From Neorhizobium sp. NCHU2750 (lineage in GTDB: Bacteria > Pseudomonadota > Alphaproteobacteria > Rhizobiales > Rhizobiaceae), in contig NZ_CP030830.1 in NCBI RefSeq assembly GCF_003597675.1, positions 62,001-126,000 of the forward strand: a stretch of DNA of 64,000 nt, in the 5' to 3' direction. The notes beneath the pieces are model-generated. The model made no database searches. It saw only the letters and a program-made list of their open reading frames with translations, and was not told the DNA's origin. Each line of letters starts with the position of its first letter. Within the stretch, counting starts at the first letter, position 1. The position numbers and the translations under genes are program-made. This document shows positions 8,279-18,337 of the stretch, in pieces.

Positions 8279-10018
8279 ATGACACGTATCGCCATCATTG
8301 GTTCCGGTCCCACCGGCATCTACACCTTCAAGGGCCTCGTAGCCTCTCAGCAACCGCTGATGATCACTGTCTTCGAAGAGCTACCAGATCCCGGGAAGGG
8401 CACGCCCTATCATCCGGCGGTCAATGATAAGGCTATGCTTGCCAACATCGCGAGCATCGAAATCCCTCGCATCGTCGATACCCTCATCGAGTGGTTGAGT
8501 GGACATTCTGATGCGGACCTGCAGCAGCTAGGCCTTGAACGGGCACGGATCGGTGAGCGCGAATTTTATCCACGCGTCGTGCTCGGTGAGTTTCTGGCAG
8601 CTCAGTTCTGGAAGCTGGTGGATCGGGCGAAGGCCCGCGGCCATGCCGTGGCAATTCGGGCGAACACCAAGATAACCGATATCCGCCTGGAAAAATATCA
8701 CATCGCGCTGGTCGCACGCCAAGGCGATGAACCGAAAAGCACGGAAAACTTCGACCATGTCGTCATGGCGACTGGTCATGATTGGCCGGAAAACACCGAG
8801 GTGAGGCCCGGCTACTTTATCTCGCCTTGGCCCGCCAGCGCCATCAAGCGCATCGGGCCGGTTGAGGTCGGCATTCTTGGAACGTCCCTGAGCGGCATCG
8901 ATGCTGCTGTAACCGTTGCCACCGCTCACGGAATCTTCCTGCTTGATGAGCAAGGGCAGCTTGCTTATCAGCCCACGACCAATGGGCTTCACATGACAAT
9001 GATGTCTCGGAAAGGGCTCTTGCCGGAAGCCGACTTCTTCTGCCCGATACCCTACGAACCTCTCCGGTTTTGCACGCCGGAGGCCGTCGATGCTGCTATC
9101 TCGCGGGGACCGGCAGGGCTATTAGACAACGTGTTCGAGTTGTTCAAAGCCGAACTCGGCGCTGCCGACCCGGACTACGCCTCATCGATCGGCCTGGGGC
9201 TTGCAACGATAGAGGACATCGCTGAGCGTTACTTTCGCACACGGGAAGCAATGGACCAATTCATCGCAGCGGCCCGAAATCTCGCCGAGGCGAAGAAGAA
9301 CAAGGCGGAGAAGATCACGGTTCAGTGGCGGTACACGATCCTTCGCATGCACGAGGTGATTGCGCGCGCCGTTCCACATTTGGATGCCGAGGATCTGAAG
9401 CGCTTCCATAAGCATTTCAAGACGGTTTTTGTCGATGACTATGCCACGGTTCCGCATGAATCCGTGGAGCGTCTGCTTGCCCTTCACAATGCCGGAACGC
9501 TCGATGTCGTAGCGCTTGGAGAAGACTACAAAATCGAGCATCCGGAGAACAAACCCGGTGTGACGATCACGGTCGGAGAGCGTGAGACGCACTACGCGGC
9601 ATTTATCGACGCGACAGGACAGCATGCGGCCTCCGCCTCCGATCTACCGTTCCCAAGCTTGAAACGTCCGGGCCTTGTCAAGGAAGCGGCGACGGAAACA
9701 TCAGCAGAGATGTCCGCAAGTCTGAGGCGTACCGGTGGGATCGAAGTCGACCACGCGTTTCGGCCGATCATCGATCAGCCTGTCTCAAGGAACCTCTACT
9801 GTGTTTCCGTCCCTTTCTTGCTGCACAAGCTTCCTTTCATCCAAGGGATAACAAGTGCACGCGATATGGGGGAGATCGTCTCGAAGGCGATCATTACGGC
9901 GACAGAGTTTGCAGGCAATCCTCTGATCACGACTGAACCGCCCCGGCTTTGCCGGAGACCCCAACTCGTGAGAAGTAGGGTCTATGACAAGCAAGACGAC
10001 GAACAAATTTTCTCCTGA
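8279..10018 (+). CDS. FAD/NAD(P)-binding protein, 3' end replaced by an IS element
   Basis: 579 residues as now encoded. The N-terminal dinucleotide-binding fold begins [18 protein letters not shown], with a later [12 protein letters not shown] and a second nucleotide site [14 protein letters not shown] (about residues 198-211); this matches the NAD_binding_9 type of flavin proteins of unknown substrate. An IS3-family insertion at 9934 cuts the gene: the last 27 residues (from [10 protein letters not shown]) are IS-encoded. Reading across the insertion from the 3-base target duplication gives the original ending, 21 residues LGQESTNLSPTDSLPAPATEA with a stop at 11322-11324. The lost tail is short, polar and Pro/Ser/Thr-rich, so the protein may still work. 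Confidence 0.88.
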   Translation: MTRIAIIGSGPTGIYTFKGLVASQQPLMITVFEELPDPGKGTPYHPAVNDKAMLANIASIEIPRIVDTLIEWLSGHSDADLQQLGLERARIGEREFYPRVVLGEFLAAQFWKLVDRAKARGHAVAIRANTKITDIRLEKYHIALVARQGDEPKSTENFDHVVMATGHDWPENTEVRPGYFISPWPASAIKRIGPVEVGILGTSLSGIDAAVTVATAHGIFLLDEQGQLAYQPTTNGLHMTMMSRKGLLPEADFFCPIPYEPLRFCTPEAVDAAISRGPAGLLDNVFELFKAELGAADPDYASSIGLGLATIEDIAERYFRTREAMDQFIAAARNLAEAKKNKAEKITVQWRYTILRMHEVIARAVPHLDAEDLKRFHKHFKTVFVDDYATVPHESVERLLALHNAGTLDVVALGEDYKIEHPENKPGVTITVGERETHYAAFIDATGQHAASASDLPFPSLKRPGLVKEAATETSAEMSASLRRTGGIEVDHAFRPIIDQPVSRNLYCVSVPFLLHKLPFIQGITSARDMGEIVSKAIITATEFAGNPLITTEPPRLCRRPQLVRSRVYDKQDDEQIFS

Positions 10019-10313
10019 AGTCCGCGCCCGGGCCGTTCGAATGGTGGCCGATCATGAAGCCGAACATCCTTCCCGGTGGGCGGCTGTATCTTCCATAGCG
10101 GCCAAGATCGGCTGCTCGGCGCATACGCTCAATGAATGGGTGAAGAAGGCCGAGGTCGACAGCGGCAAGCGTGCAGGTTTGCCGAGTGACGTGGCGGAGA
10201 AGATGAAGGCTTTGGAGCGGGAGAACCGGGAGCTTCGTCAGGCGAATGAGATTTTACGCAAAGCCTCGGCGTATTTTGCCCAGGCGGAGCTCGACCGCCC
10301 ACTGAAGCGATGA
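9984..10313 (+). CDS. IS3-family transposase OrfA
   Basis: 109 residues. An N-terminal helix-turn-helix of the transposase_8 type ([37 protein letters not shown]) is followed by a leucine-zipper-like helix ([20 protein letters not shown]). It binds the terminal repeats and dimerises. Its last codons overlap the start of orfB as ATGA at 10310-10313. Confidence 0.92.
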   Translation: MTSKTTNKFSPEVRARAVRMVADHEAEHPSRWAAVSSIAAKIGCSAHTLNEWVKKAEVDSGKRAGLPSDVAEKMKALERENRELRQANEILRKASAYFAQAELDRPLKR

Positions 10314-11215
10314 TTTCCTTCATCGATGCACACCGCTCGGTGCTCGGGGTCGAGCCGATTTGCAGGCTGCTGCCGATTGCCCCGTCCACCTACTATGAGG
10401 TCGTTGCCAAACGCACGGACGTGGACCGCCTGTCAGCCCGCGAACGGAATGATATTGCCATGAAAGTCGAGATACGCCGGGTGTTCAACGAGAACTTCCA
10501 GGTCTATGGCGTGCGCAAAGTCTGGCGGCAGTTGCAGCGAGAGGGTTACGATATTGCCCGCTGCACCGTCGCTCGGCTTATGAGAATGATGGGGCTTCAA
10601 GGCGTCATTCGCGGCAAGCCAGTCAAAACAACCATGTCGGACAAGTCTGCCCCGTGTCCGCTAGACCGGGTGAACCGACAGTTCTTCGCTCCCGCGCCGA
10701 ACATGCTGTGGTTATCCGATTTCACCTATGTCGCGACCTGGCAGGGCTTCGTTTACGTGGCGTTCGTCATTGATGCCTTCGCCCGCCGTATCGTCGGTTG
10801 GCGGGCAAGCCGAACGGCCCATGCGGGCTTTGTGCTCGATGCCCTCGACCAGGCGCTTCATGATCGGCGGCCCGTCAAACGTGGCGGGCTGGTTCATCAT
10901 TCCGACCGCGGCTCGCAATATGTGTCCATTCGTTATTCCGAACGGCTGGCGGAGGCAGGCATCGAGCCGTCGGTCGGAAGCGTTGGTGATAGTTACGACA
11001 ATGCTCTCGCCGAAACGATCAACGGTCTTTACAAGGCCGAGGTCATCCATCGGCGAGGACCATGGCGCAACTTCGAAGCCGTGGAGTTCGCCACGCTCGA
11101 ATGGGTCGATTGGTTCAACAACCGCCGCCTTCTGGAGCCCATCGGCAACATACCGCCAGCCGAGGCCGAAGAGCGATACTACGCCATGCTGGACGCACCA
11201 GCCATGGCCGCATAA
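10310..11215 (+). CDS. IS3-family transposase OrfB
   Basis: 301 residues with an HTH_21 region and an rve integrase core. The catalytic triad is complete: Asp137 (LWLSDFTYV), Asp199 (HHSDRGSQY) and Glu235 (NALAETING), with 35 residues between the second Asp and the Glu as expected for IS3. It overlaps orfA by four bases (ATGA). I see no A6G-like slippery run before the overlap, so expression by coupling or a different slip site is possible. Confidence 0.93.
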   Translation: MISFIDAHRSVLGVEPICRLLPIAPSTYYEVVAKRTDVDRLSARERNDIAMKVEIRRVFNENFQVYGVRKVWRQLQREGYDIARCTVARLMRMMGLQGVIRGKPVKTTMSDKSAPCPLDRVNRQFFAPAPNMLWLSDFTYVATWQGFVYVAFVIDAFARRIVGWRASRTAHAGFVLDALDQALHDRRPVKRGGLVHHSDRGSQYVSIRYSERLAEAGIEPSVGSVGDSYDNALAETINGLYKAEVIHRRGPWRNFEAVEFATLEWVDWFNNRRLLEPIGNIPPAEAEERYYAMLDAPAMAA

Positions 11216-11263
11216 CTTAAGCCAAACGGTCTCCGGAAAAGCCGGGGCGGTTCAGACGCTTGG

Positions 11264-11986
11264 TCAGGAAAGCACCAACCTGTCGCCGACCGATAGTCTC
11301 CCAGCCCCTGCAACGGAGGCATAAACTCCAAGGCATCGAGCGCGCTCCCTGACGATTGTCCGCAGGATCTCCGGTTCTTCAGGCAGTCCCGGCTGTGCGA
11401 TCATGGTCATGCCGCACCGCTTGGTCCTTTCGGTAATGGTTCCTTCGACCGAGCCGCAGGCCCAGCCAAGACCCAACCAATCTTCTTCATGACTTTCAGT
11501 CTCGAAGACGACATTCGGCCTGAAACGTCGGCGGTCTACCTCGCTGCTTGGAATAAGTGTCGCCAGATCTGTAAGGCTTTTGGTCGTCAGGAAATGTAGT
11601 GGCGCGAGATCATACCGAGGTTGAAGTTTACTTGCCTCAGGCCTTCCGTGTCCGAGAGGCGCGTCTTTGGGTCGAACGCCGCAGCCAAATCCCATGAGTT
11701 CGCTTAGTGCAACGTCGAGGCTGGGGCCGATCGGTTTCATTTTCCATGTATTTGATGAGACCAGCACCTCATCGCCACATCTACATGCCGAAAGCATCAG
11801 GGCAGGGCGCCAACGCGGTGTCGTTTCCGGTGAAGCGACCTCTCCGGTATCGAGATCGACCAGGAGGTGCGTGCGATCTCCCTCGATCCCATCATCGCCG
11901 ACCGAAGCCGCGTTCAGACCCTCACCACCGTTCGAGGACACGGGATAGCGCCAGATCTCTTTGATTGTACCCACAGTCTCACTCAT
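11264..11986 (-). CDS. MOSC domain protein
   Basis: 240 residues. An N-terminal beta-barrel region (IWRYPVSSNGGEGL, with the usual RYPVKS degenerate to RYPVSS, and DGIEGDRTHLLVD) is followed by a MOSC core ending in RFRPNVVFET and TKRCGMTMIAQPGL, which holds the conserved Cys. MOSC proteins handle sulfur for the molybdenum cofactor or act as Mo-dependent reductase modules. Its 3' end overlaps the original 3' end of the FAD gene by 61 bases on the opposite strand. It is divergent from the Nudix gene. Confidence 0.87.
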   Translation of the reverse strand: MSETVGTIKEIWRYPVSSNGGEGLNAASVGDDGIEGDRTHLLVDLDTGEVASPETTPRWRPALMLSACRCGDEVLVSSNTWKMKPIGPSLDVALSELMGFGCGVRPKDAPLGHGRPEASKLQPRYDLAPLHFLTTKSLTDLATLIPSSEVDRRRFRPNVVFETESHEEDWLGLGWACGSVEGTITERTKRCGMTMIAQPGLPEEPEILRTIVRERARCLGVYASVAGAGRLSVGDRLVLS

Positions 11987-12016
11987 CCAAATCCCTACTG
12001 CTGCCGTTGCCAGCGT

Positions 12017-12042
12017 GGAACACCGCCCGCCGCCTTCGGGTT
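12017..12042 (+). promoter_or_regulatory. EcfG-like promoter for the Nudix gene, nested with a reverse copy
   Basis: GGAAC (12017-12021), 17 bases, GGTT (12039-12042), 30 bases before the start at 12073. On the other strand GGAAC (12044-12040) is followed after 17 bases by TGTT (12022-12019), facing the MOSC gene. The two sites are almost superimposed. Confidence 0.5.
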
Positions 12043-12072
12043 CCCAGTCGGTAAGCTTTGAAAGGATTGCTC

Positions 12073-12477
12073 ATGGCAGAGATTGTGTGTGCGGCGTTTA
12101 TCGACCATGGACGTGTGCTGCTTGTGAGGCGCGCAGCCCATCGAAAATGGTCTGCGAACAAGTGGGATCTGGTCGGCGGTCATGTCGAAAAGGGTGAGGG
12201 GCTCGATGTCGCCCTGGTTCGCGAATGCCAGGAAGAAGTGGGCCTGACGCCCCGCGCCTTTGATCACGTAGCCACGCTCTATGAAGACGACGATCGGAAG
12301 CGAAAGTCGCCCTTTCATATTTTCAGGGTACCTGTCTGGGATGGCGGAACTGCGCGCTTGTTGGGTCACGAGCATTCCGAGCTTGGCTGGTTTGCGGTTG
12401 CAGATTTTCTCGAGGCCAAGCTCGCGTTCGCTGCCTATCGCGAGGTGGTACTGCCTTTGCTGCAGACCGATCAATGA
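12073..12477 (+). CDS. Nudix hydrolase
   Basis: 134 residues. The Nudix box is complete at residues 36-58: GHVEKGEGLDVALVREC then QEEVGL, fitting GX5EX7REUXEEXGU. It should hydrolyse a nucleoside diphosphate linked to another moiety, possibly an oxidised nucleotide, given the stress context. The start at 12073 is preferred over 12058 because AAGGA lies 6-8 bases before it. Confidence 0.9.
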   Translation: MAEIVCAAFIDHGRVLLVRRAAHRKWSANKWDLVGGHVEKGEGLDVALVRECQEEVGLTPRAFDHVATLYEDDDRKRKSPFHIFRVPVWDGGTARLLGHEHSELGWFAVADFLEAKLAFAAYREVVLPLLQTDQ

Positions 12478-12545
12478 GAGCGAAACAGTTAGGCGCTGAC
12501 GTTTCGTACGTTGCCGTACGAAGCTGATTATCACTCGTTTCCCCC

Positions 12546-12570
12546 GGAACTGCTATCGAAAGGCGTCGTT
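12546..12570 (+). promoter_or_regulatory. EcfG-type promoter for the DUF4142 gene
   Basis: GGAAC (12546-12550), 16 bases, CGTT (12567-12570): an exact consensus match, 48 bases before the start at 12619. Confidence 0.72.
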
Positions 12571-12618
12571 CTGTTCAGGATCTTCAATCAGGAAGACCCG
12601 GTTCTAGGGATTACGCAA

Positions 12619-13146
12619 ATGAAACATGTTTTTCTCACAGCAAGCCTCGTCCTTTGTGCTGGCGGTGCTTTGGCGCAGTCGGCAACGGAGTCGACCGGCG
12701 TGAACTCCGCCCTCGGTGTCGCGCCAAAAACCGAGGACTTCATCATGGAGGCCTCCGCCAGTGACGTTTTCGAGATCGAGTCGAGCAAACTTGCTCTGCA
12801 AAAGGGAAATGACGCGACGAAGGCGTTTGCCCAGCAGATGGTCACCGATCACGAGAAAACCACCGCAGAGCTCAAGGCGCTTCTCGCTTCCGGCAAGGTG
12901 CAGGGCAACCCCGTTGCAACGCTGACCGAGGATTTCAAGGAAGAGATCGACGAGCTTGCCAAGCTCGACGGTGACGAATTCAGCGAGGAGTATATCGATG
13001 ACCAGGTTGACGCGCACGAGGATGCGGTCGACCTGTTCAAGCGTTACGCCGAAGAGGGCGAGAATGCCGACCTCAAGGCGTGGGCTGCCAAGACACTGCC
13101 GGCCCTCGAGCACCATTACCAGATGGCACAGGATCTCGATAAATAA
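12619..13146 (+). CDS. Secreted DUF4142 ferritin-like protein
   Basis: 175 residues. A signal peptide, [20 protein letters not shown], is followed by an all-helical DUF4142 domain ([48 protein letters not shown]). The His/Glu pattern is that of a ferritin-like four-helix bundle in the periplasm; function unknown, often stress-induced. The start at 12619 gives a proper signal peptide and has AGGGA 8 bases upstream; the longer frame would bury it. A terminator follows. Confidence 0.88.
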   Translation: MKHVFLTASLVLCAGGALAQSATESTGVNSALGVAPKTEDFIMEASASDVFEIESSKLALQKGNDATKAFAQQMVTDHEKTTAELKALLASGKVQGNPVATLTEDFKEEIDELAKLDGDEFSEEYIDDQVDAHEDAVDLFKRYAEEGENADLKAWAAKTLPALEHHYQMAQDLDK

Positions 13147-13157
13147 TCTCCTTCCAG

Positions 13158-13186
13158 CGGCCGCCTCCAAGCGGCCGTTGTTTTTT
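13158..13186 (+). terminator. Rho-independent terminator after the DUF4142 gene
   Basis: A 7-bp stem CGGCCGC / GCGGCCG (13158-13164 and 13171-13177) with a 6-base loop is followed by TTGTTTTTT. Confidence 0.85.
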
Positions 13187-13238
13187 CGTGCCGCTCACAC
13201 CGATTGCGGCCGCCGTTGATCAATCGGAAGGAACAGAT

Positions 13239-14402
13239 ATGAAAGCGCTGACTTGGCATGGAAGCGGTGACATTCGCTGCGAGCAGGTAGACGATCCCGC
13301 CATCGAGGATGACCGCGATGCGATCATTAGGGTTACAAGTTGCGCTATTTGCGGCTCGGATCTGCATCTCTACGGCGGCTTCGTGCCAGGCATGCACCAT
13401 GGCGATGTCATGGGCCACGAAACCATGGGGGAGGTCGTTGAGGTTGGCCGCGGAAACTCCAAGCTGAAAATTGGAGACCGCGTGGTCGTTCCCTTCACCA
13501 TCTCATGCGGTGAATGCCGACAGTGCAAGTGGGGCCAGTTTTCGCTCTGCGAGCGATCCAATCCGAACGGCGCCATGCAAGCGAAACAGATCGGCTATCC
13601 GACTGCCGGCTTGTTTGGCTACTCCGAAATGTACGGCCGTTTTCCGGGCGGCCAAGCCGAATATCTGCGCGTACCCTATGCCGACGTCGGCCCGATCAAG
13701 GTGCCGGACGGTTTGAGCGACGAGCAGGTGCTGTTTCTGTCCGATATTTTCCCGACGGGTTACATGGCTGCCGAAAACTGCAACATCCAGCCGGGACAGA
13801 CGGTTGCCGTGTTCGGTTGTGGGCCAGTTGGATTGTTCGCGATCAAGTCAGCGTTCCTGCTCGGCGCTGAACGGGTGATTGCAATCGACACTGTGCCAGA
13901 ACGCTTGGCGCTTGCGCGAGGGGCGGGCGCGGAGACGCTGGACTATGCGGATGAAGACCTGCAGCAACGTATCGTTGACATGACCGGGGGGCAGGGACCT
14001 GATGCGGTGATCGAAGCCGTTGGACTGGAGAGCCATGGTGCCGGCGGTTTGATGGAGACGATGCAGACGAAGCTGTCGGCAACCGAGCGACCCTACGCTC
14101 TGAGTCAAGCCATCCTGGCATGCCGTCCGGGTGGAACAATATCCCTTCCTGGTGTCTTCATCGGTCCGGCCGTGCCAGCGCCGCTCGGGGCAGTTGTCGG
14201 AAAGGGACTGACGCTCAAGACTGGCCAAACTCACGTTCAGAAATACCTCGAGCCGCTGATGGATCTAATAATCGAGGGTAAGATCGACCCGTCTTTTCTC
14301 ATCACCCATCGCATCGGCCTCGAAGAAGGGCCAGAAGCCTACAAGACGTTTCGAGACAAAGCCGATGGATGCGTAAAAGTCGTGATTCGTCCCCACGGTT
14401 AA
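13239..14402 (+). CDS. Zinc-dependent alcohol dehydrogenase (glutathione-independent formaldehyde dehydrogenase-like)
   Basis: 387 residues. Catalytic zinc ligands Cys38 (CAICGSD) and His60-Glu61 (MGHET), structural zinc cysteines 90, 93, 96 and 104, and a Rossmann motif [11 protein letters not shown] with an acidic residue (AIDTVPERL) indicating NAD use. The inserted region ([23 protein letters not shown]) is typical of the FdhA-like medium-chain group. The start at 13239 has GGAAGGAA upstream. It probably oxidises an alcohol or aldehyde hydrate; the substrate is not determined. Confidence 0.9.
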   Translation: MKALTWHGSGDIRCEQVDDPAIEDDRDAIIRVTSCAICGSDLHLYGGFVPGMHHGDVMGHETMGEVVEVGRGNSKLKIGDRVVVPFTISCGECRQCKWGQFSLCERSNPNGAMQAKQIGYPTAGLFGYSEMYGRFPGGQAEYLRVPYADVGPIKVPDGLSDEQVLFLSDIFPTGYMAAENCNIQPGQTVAVFGCGPVGLFAIKSAFLLGAERVIAIDTVPERLALARGAGAETLDYADEDLQQRIVDMTGGQGPDAVIEAVGLESHGAGGLMETMQTKLSATERPYALSQAILACRPGGTISLPGVFIGPAVPAPLGAVVGKGLTLKTGQTHVQKYLEPLMDLIIEGKIDPSFLITHRIGLEEGPEAYKTFRDKADGCVKVVIRPHG

Positions 14403-14443
14403 TCGATCGCGACGTTGAGCTCGGCTCCTGTTCTGGGGCCGGG

Positions 14444-15148
14444 CTAAAAGCGCCAGTCGTGCCGGATATGTTGCTCGTATTCCTTCTCTGCGATGCCATA
14501 GATTGGACTGGCAAGCTCTTTCAGTTTTTCGATGTCCTTGATGAGAATGAGACCGCGCTCGGCCCTGATCGCATGTTTGCCTTCCAGACGATGTAGTGCG
14601 TCCGTGACACTTGGGCGGCGGACACCAAGCATAAGTGCCAGAAAGTCGTGTGTGAGCGGCAACTCGTATCCGATGCGGTCACGGCCCATCAGGATCCAGC
14701 GGGCAAGCCTCTTCTCGACACCATAACGACCATCGGCGAGAGCGGTTGTGGCGACTTGTATCAGGAACACGTGGGCATAGCGTGTAAGAAGCTGGCGCAG
14801 CGAAGCACACGCGTCCATCGCGGAGCGAAGAGCCTCGACTTCGATCCTCAATGCGGGACCTCCACATTGCATGAAGGCGAAGTGCGGCGTGCTGTCTACA
14901 CCGAGTACGGCCGGAACACTCGAAAAACCCTCCAGGCCCACGCAGCCGACTTCGATCGTCTTACTACCCTTACCGCCAGCGATTTCCGACGACAGTCCCC
15001 CTTCGAAAAAGAACACGTGGCGTAGCTGTTGATCGGCTTCAAACAAGTGCTCGCCCTGCTGCAACTCGACTCGCTCAAGATGAGGCCTCAGCCGTGTGAC
15101 GACACTGTCCGGGAGCATCGATAGGATCCTATTCGTCGTCCAGCTCAT
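14444..15148 (-). CDS. Crp/Fnr family transcriptional regulator
   Basis: 234 residues. An N-terminal cyclic-nucleotide-binding-like barrel (LERVELQQGEHLFEADQQLRHVFF) is followed by a dimer helix and a C-terminal HTH_Crp_2 (LTHDFLALMLGVRRPSVTDA). No FNR-type N-terminal cysteine cluster is present. This subgroup is frequent in rhizobia with unknown effectors. ATG 15148 with CGGAG upstream is chosen; the longer frame adds an implausible hydrophobic stretch. It converges on the dehydrogenase gene. Confidence 0.88.
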   Translation of the reverse strand: MSWTTNRILSMLPDSVVTRLRPHLERVELQQGEHLFEADQQLRHVFFFEGGLSSEIAGGKGSKTIEVGCVGLEGFSSVPAVLGVDSTPHFAFMQCGGPALRIEVEALRSAMDACASLRQLLTRYAHVFLIQVATTALADGRYGVEKRLARWILMGRDRIGYELPLTHDFLALMLGVRRPSVTDALHRLEGKHAIRAERGLILIKDIEKLKELASPIYGIAEKEYEQHIRHDWRF

Positions 15149-15282
15149 GATCAGCTCCGGTGCCTTACTTGCATCTATCCAGCTACCTAGTGCGACAAAC
15201 AGGGATATCCATAAAAACAACAGGTTCGCGGGAAACCTATGAGCCTCTGTCAAGTTATGCAGGTGCTACAAGGGAGTGATAA

Positions 15283-15525
15283 ATGATCCGACTTTATTTC
15301 CATATTCGCGAAGGAGATCGATTGTCCAGGGATCCGGAAGGTGCCGAGTTTCAGGACGTCCAAACCGCACATACGGAAGCCGTGCGCTCGGCTCGCGAGC
15401 TTTTGTCCCAGCGCGTGCTGAATGGAGAAGAGATCGATGGGCAATCCTTTGAGCTGACCGACGAGAGCGGCGCTGTCGTGGATACCGTCAAGTTTCGCGA
15501 CGTGCTTCGGTTGCACCAAGGTTGA
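15283..15525 (+). CDS. DUF6894 family small protein
   Basis: 80 residues: MIRLYFHIREGDRLSRDPEG, then AHTEAVRSARELLSQRVLNGE and FELTDESGAVVDTVKFRDVL. This beta-helix-beta pattern is typical of DUF6894 (function unknown). AGGGAG precedes the ATG. Confidence 0.85.
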   Translation: MIRLYFHIREGDRLSRDPEGAEFQDVQTAHTEAVRSARELLSQRVLNGEEIDGQSFELTDESGAVVDTVKFRDVLRLHQG

Positions 15526-15599
15526 AATATTCAGCTTAAGTATAAATGCACATGCAAGGCGGGTGAGGTCGATCACCCGCCTACACGCCTAGTTTTGAA

Positions 15600-15770
15600 T
15601 TACTCTTCGTCGTCCCAAGATGGGCGATCAGGCTCGACTGCGTTCGGTCGAGCATCCCATTCGGCGCTGGCCTGGGACCAATGCTCATGCTCTTGACCCT
15701 CAGGCTGTCCAGCCTGCTCCCACAGTTCGTAAGCCCGACGGGCAATCCATTCCTCACGATTTTCGTCCAT
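15600..15770 (-). CDS. DUF2934 family small protein (second copy)
   Basis: 56 residues, MDENREEWIARRAYELWEQ then AGQPEGQEHEHW. It is a clear paralogue of 3863-4042. The start at 15770 follows GAGGTG. An EcfG-type promoter lies about 135 bases upstream. Confidence 0.8.
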   Translation of the reverse strand: MDENREEWIARRAYELWEQAGQPEGQEHEHWSQASAEWDARPNAVEPDRPSWDDEE

Positions 15771-16097
15771 TTTCACCTCGCTGCGGGAAAGCGAAGAGAT
15801 CCTCGCCACCCAGTTGCTGTCATTCTCGAACTGCTGATCCCGTCAGAGCCGCGAAGGGTGATTAATACCTCGGCGCGACACCTCCAAAAGGAACAGCGGG
15901 CGGAGAACGTCAGCTTCTCTAGGTGGGTTCCTGACGAAAGAGAAAAGTGGGTCAAGGGTACGATGCCGTACCAACGCGGCCACGGATTTCTCCCGTGAAG
16001 CGTGGCTCGCATAAGAGGTGATCGCTAGAGAAGTGTGACGCCGGAAGTCTTATGGTGAAACTGGCGGCTATCCCTGAAGCGATGTCGACGTCAAAGA
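15771..16097. other. Intergenic region upstream of DUF2934 and downstream of catalase
   Basis: Apart from the promoter at 15906-15931, I see no gene or repeat in this stretch. Confidence 0.5.
15906..15931 (-). promoter_or_regulatory. EcfG-type promoter for the second DUF2934 gene
   Basis: On the reverse strand GGAAC (15931-15927), 17 bases, CGTT (15909-15906). Confidence 0.62.
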
Positions 16098-16128
16098 CAT
16101 CGGCGCGAGCCTATCACCCGCGCCGATG
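16098..16128 (-). terminator. Hairpin downstream of the catalase gene
   Basis: A perfect 10-bp stem, CATCGGCGCG / CGCGCCGATG (16098-16107 and 16119-16128), with an 11-base loop lies just past the catalase stop. Only a short T stretch follows on the reverse strand. Confidence 0.6.
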
Positions 16129-16135
16129 ATTGTGT

Positions 16136-18268
16136 TTAAGCTGCAGTTGCCGACGCCGAGCCGAGCTTTACTGACGGCTCGCGCCCCCAGACGCGAAGCT
16201 TGCCAAGCTCTTCGACAAAACTTGCCAAAGTCGTGCCGCCGGAGAGTTCCAGAAGACCTTCGTCAATGTCCTTTGCAATACCGGCTTTCTCAAGCAATGG
16301 CAGGGCGACATCGCTGTAGCCGATGAACTTGCAATGCTGGAACGCGTCCGCTACGAAATCCCGTGCTGTCGCCTCCTTCAGCAGATCTTCCACACCTGCA
16401 TCGGAGGGAAGGAGCGCAACAGCATCGAAAAGCACCGAGGGGCCACCGTCGATCATGTGCTGCGCCTCGATGTAGCTCCCGTCGGAGGTCGTCACGCCGC
16501 CAACCTTTGGTGCGATAAGCTCGACCAGGCCCTTTTCCTTCAAGATGGCGCTCGTAAGAGCCTTCAACAGTTTCGCATCGACACCGTCGGTAACGAGTAT
16601 GCCAAGCTTGCGCCCTTCGAAACGCTTCGGCCCACGTTCGATAATACTGAGCGCGGGTGACGGCTCGAGATCCTGTCGTGTTGCTACGGCTGCTGGCGCT
16701 GCCTTCGACATGGAGGCCATTCCCAACCGGTGGGCGACCTCGGACGCGAGTGTCTCATCAATGTTGATCAGATGAGAAACCATGCGCTCGCGGATCGCAA
16801 CTGTCTCGACCTTGCTGAGCTCGAAGGTGAGCGCCATGATGATGTGACGCTGTTCCGGAGGTGTCTGGCTGATGAAGAATTGCCGCGCCTGACTATAGTG
16901 GTCCGCGAAGCTTTCGGGACGAAGCTGGACCTTGGTGCCGGATTCTTCCGCCGGGAAATGACGGTAGCCGCGAGACTTGCTCTCCCGCGGACCCTCACCG
17001 AAAGAGTTCGGTTCATAGTTCACCCGACCAACCGGATTGCGCATTGCCATATGGCCGTCCTGCTGGAAATGCGCGAAGGGACACTTCGGGGCATTAATTG
17101 GCAGATGGGTGAAGTTCGGGCCACCCAGCCGCTTCAGTTGGGTGTCGAGATAAGAGAAGTTGCGGCCCTGCAGCAGAGGATCGTTACTAAAGCCAATTCC
17201 CGGCGGCACATTCTGTGTCATGAACGCGACCTGCTCGGTTTCGGCGAAGAAGTTGTCCGGCATCCGGTCCAGCACCAGTCGGCCAATAGGTTTTACTGGC
17301 ACTACCTCCTCAGGAATGATCTTCGTGGGGTCTAGGACGTCGAAATCGAAACTATCAGCAAAATCCTGATCGAAGAGCTGGACCCCGAGCTCCCATTCCG
17401 GGAAGTTGCCAGACTGGATGGCTTGCCATAGATCGCGACGGTGGAAGTCGGGATCCGCACCATTGATTTTCACGGCCTCGTTCCAGGCAACAGACTGCAG
17501 GCCGAGCTTCGGTTTCCAGTGAAATTTGACGAAGGTGGATTGATCCTTGTCGTTGATGAACCGGAAAGTATGGACGCCAAAACCTTCCATGTAACGCAGC
17601 GATCTTGGGATGGTCCGGTCCGACATGATCCACATGACCATGTTCATGCTCTCGGGCGTGAGACTGATGAAGTCCCAGAAGTTGTCGTGCGCCGTCTGAG
17701 CCTGCGGGAACGCTCGGTCCGGCTCTTGCTTGGCCGCATGGATGAGATCAGGAAACTTGATCGCGTCCTGGATGAAGAAGACCGGAATGTTGTTACCGAC
17801 CAGGTCCCAGTTGCCTTCCTTGGTGTACATCTTGACGGCAAAGCCGCGGACGTCGCGCGCAAGGTCTGCCGAACCCTTGTTGCCGGCGACAGTCGAGAAG
17901 CGAACGAAGACTGGCGTCTTTTCACCAGCCCGCTGGAATACGTCGGCACGGGTATATTTGGCGAGAGATTCGTATGTCTCGAAATAACCGTGCGCCCCAT
18001 AGCCGCGCGCATGGACCACCCGCTCGGGAATGCGCTCATGGTCGAAATGAAAAATCTTCTCTCTGAAGTGGAAGTCTTCCATCAATGCCGGGCCACGAGG
18101 ACCCACACGCAAGGTGTTCTGATCGTCGGCGACCGGACCGCCCTGTGATGTCGTCAGCACATCGAAGCCATCTTCTGCTGTCTGATGAAGCTCGCCGCCT
18201 GCACCTCTCGAAAGTGTCTGATCGTGGATGGCGACGTGATCGGTTGATGATTGTGTTTTCTTGGCCAT
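16136..18268 (-). CDS. katE: Large-subunit catalase (HPII/KatE type)
   Basis: 710 residues, the size of clade-2 catalases. Visible are the catalytic His in PERVVHARG, the [16 protein letters not shown] block, the distal [10 protein letters not shown] block and the proximal heme ligand region [20 protein letters not shown]-terminal flavodoxin-like/DJ-1-like domain (about 560-700, [17 protein letters not shown]) is characteristic of HPII. It converts H2O2 to water and oxygen in the cytoplasm. The start at 18268 has GAGG upstream; the longer frame adds a non-conserved stretch. It lies 69 bases after the YciE-like gene, with a terminator between them, so some independent promoter or readthrough is needed. 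Confidence 0.95.
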   Translation of the reverse strand: MAKKTQSSTDHVAIHDQTLSRGAGGELHQTAEDGFDVLTTSQGGPVADDQNTLRVGPRGPALMEDFHFREKIFHFDHERIPERVVHARGYGAHGYFETYESLAKYTRADVFQRAGEKTPVFVRFSTVAGNKGSADLARDVRGFAVKMYTKEGNWDLVGNNIPVFFIQDAIKFPDLIHAAKQEPDRAFPQAQTAHDNFWDFISLTPESMNMVMWIMSDRTIPRSLRYMEGFGVHTFRFINDKDQSTFVKFHWKPKLGLQSVAWNEAVKINGADPDFHRRDLWQAIQSGNFPEWELGVQLFDQDFADSFDFDVLDPTKIIPEEVVPVKPIGRLVLDRMPDNFFAETEQVAFMTQNVPPGIGFSNDPLLQGRNFSYLDTQLKRLGGPNFTHLPINAPKCPFAHFQQDGHMAMRNPVGRVNYEPNSFGEGPRESKSRGYRHFPAEESGTKVQLRPESFADHYSQARQFFISQTPPEQRHIIMALTFELSKVETVAIRERMVSHLINIDETLASEVAHRLGMASMSKAAPAAVATRQDLEPSPALSIIERGPKRFEGRKLGILVTDGVDAKLLKALTSAILKEKGLVELIAPKVGGVTTSDGSYIEAQHMIDGGPSVLFDAVALLPSDAGVEDLLKEATARDFVADAFQHCKFIGYSDVALPLLEKAGIAKDIDEGLLELSGGTTLASFVEELGKLRVWGREPSVKLGSASATAA

Positions 18269-18293
18269 TTGCCCGTCCTCAGGTTTATGAAAC

Positions 18294-18321
18294 AGAAAAA
18301 GGCCGCCTTGCGGGCGGCCTC
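18294..18321 (-). terminator. Terminator after the YciE-like gene
   Basis: On the reverse strand an 8-bp stem, AGGCCGCC / GGCGGCCT, with a short loop is followed by TTTTTC. It sits only about 25 bases before the catalase start. Confidence 0.75.
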
Positions 18322-18337
18322 TCGTCATTCCGGTTGA

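Larger units (their letters stand above)
9934..11254 (+). mobile_element. IS3-family insertion sequence, complete
   Basis: 1321 bases bounded by 27-base terminal inverted repeats (9934-9960 and 11228-11254) that begin TGAACCGCCCCGGCTTT and differ at one position. The flanks carry a 3-base target duplication, GAC (9931-9933 and 11255-11257). It contains overlapping orfA and orfB in the IS3 layout with an intact DDE triad, so it may be active. The insertion is in the end of the gene at 8279. Confidence 0.93.
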
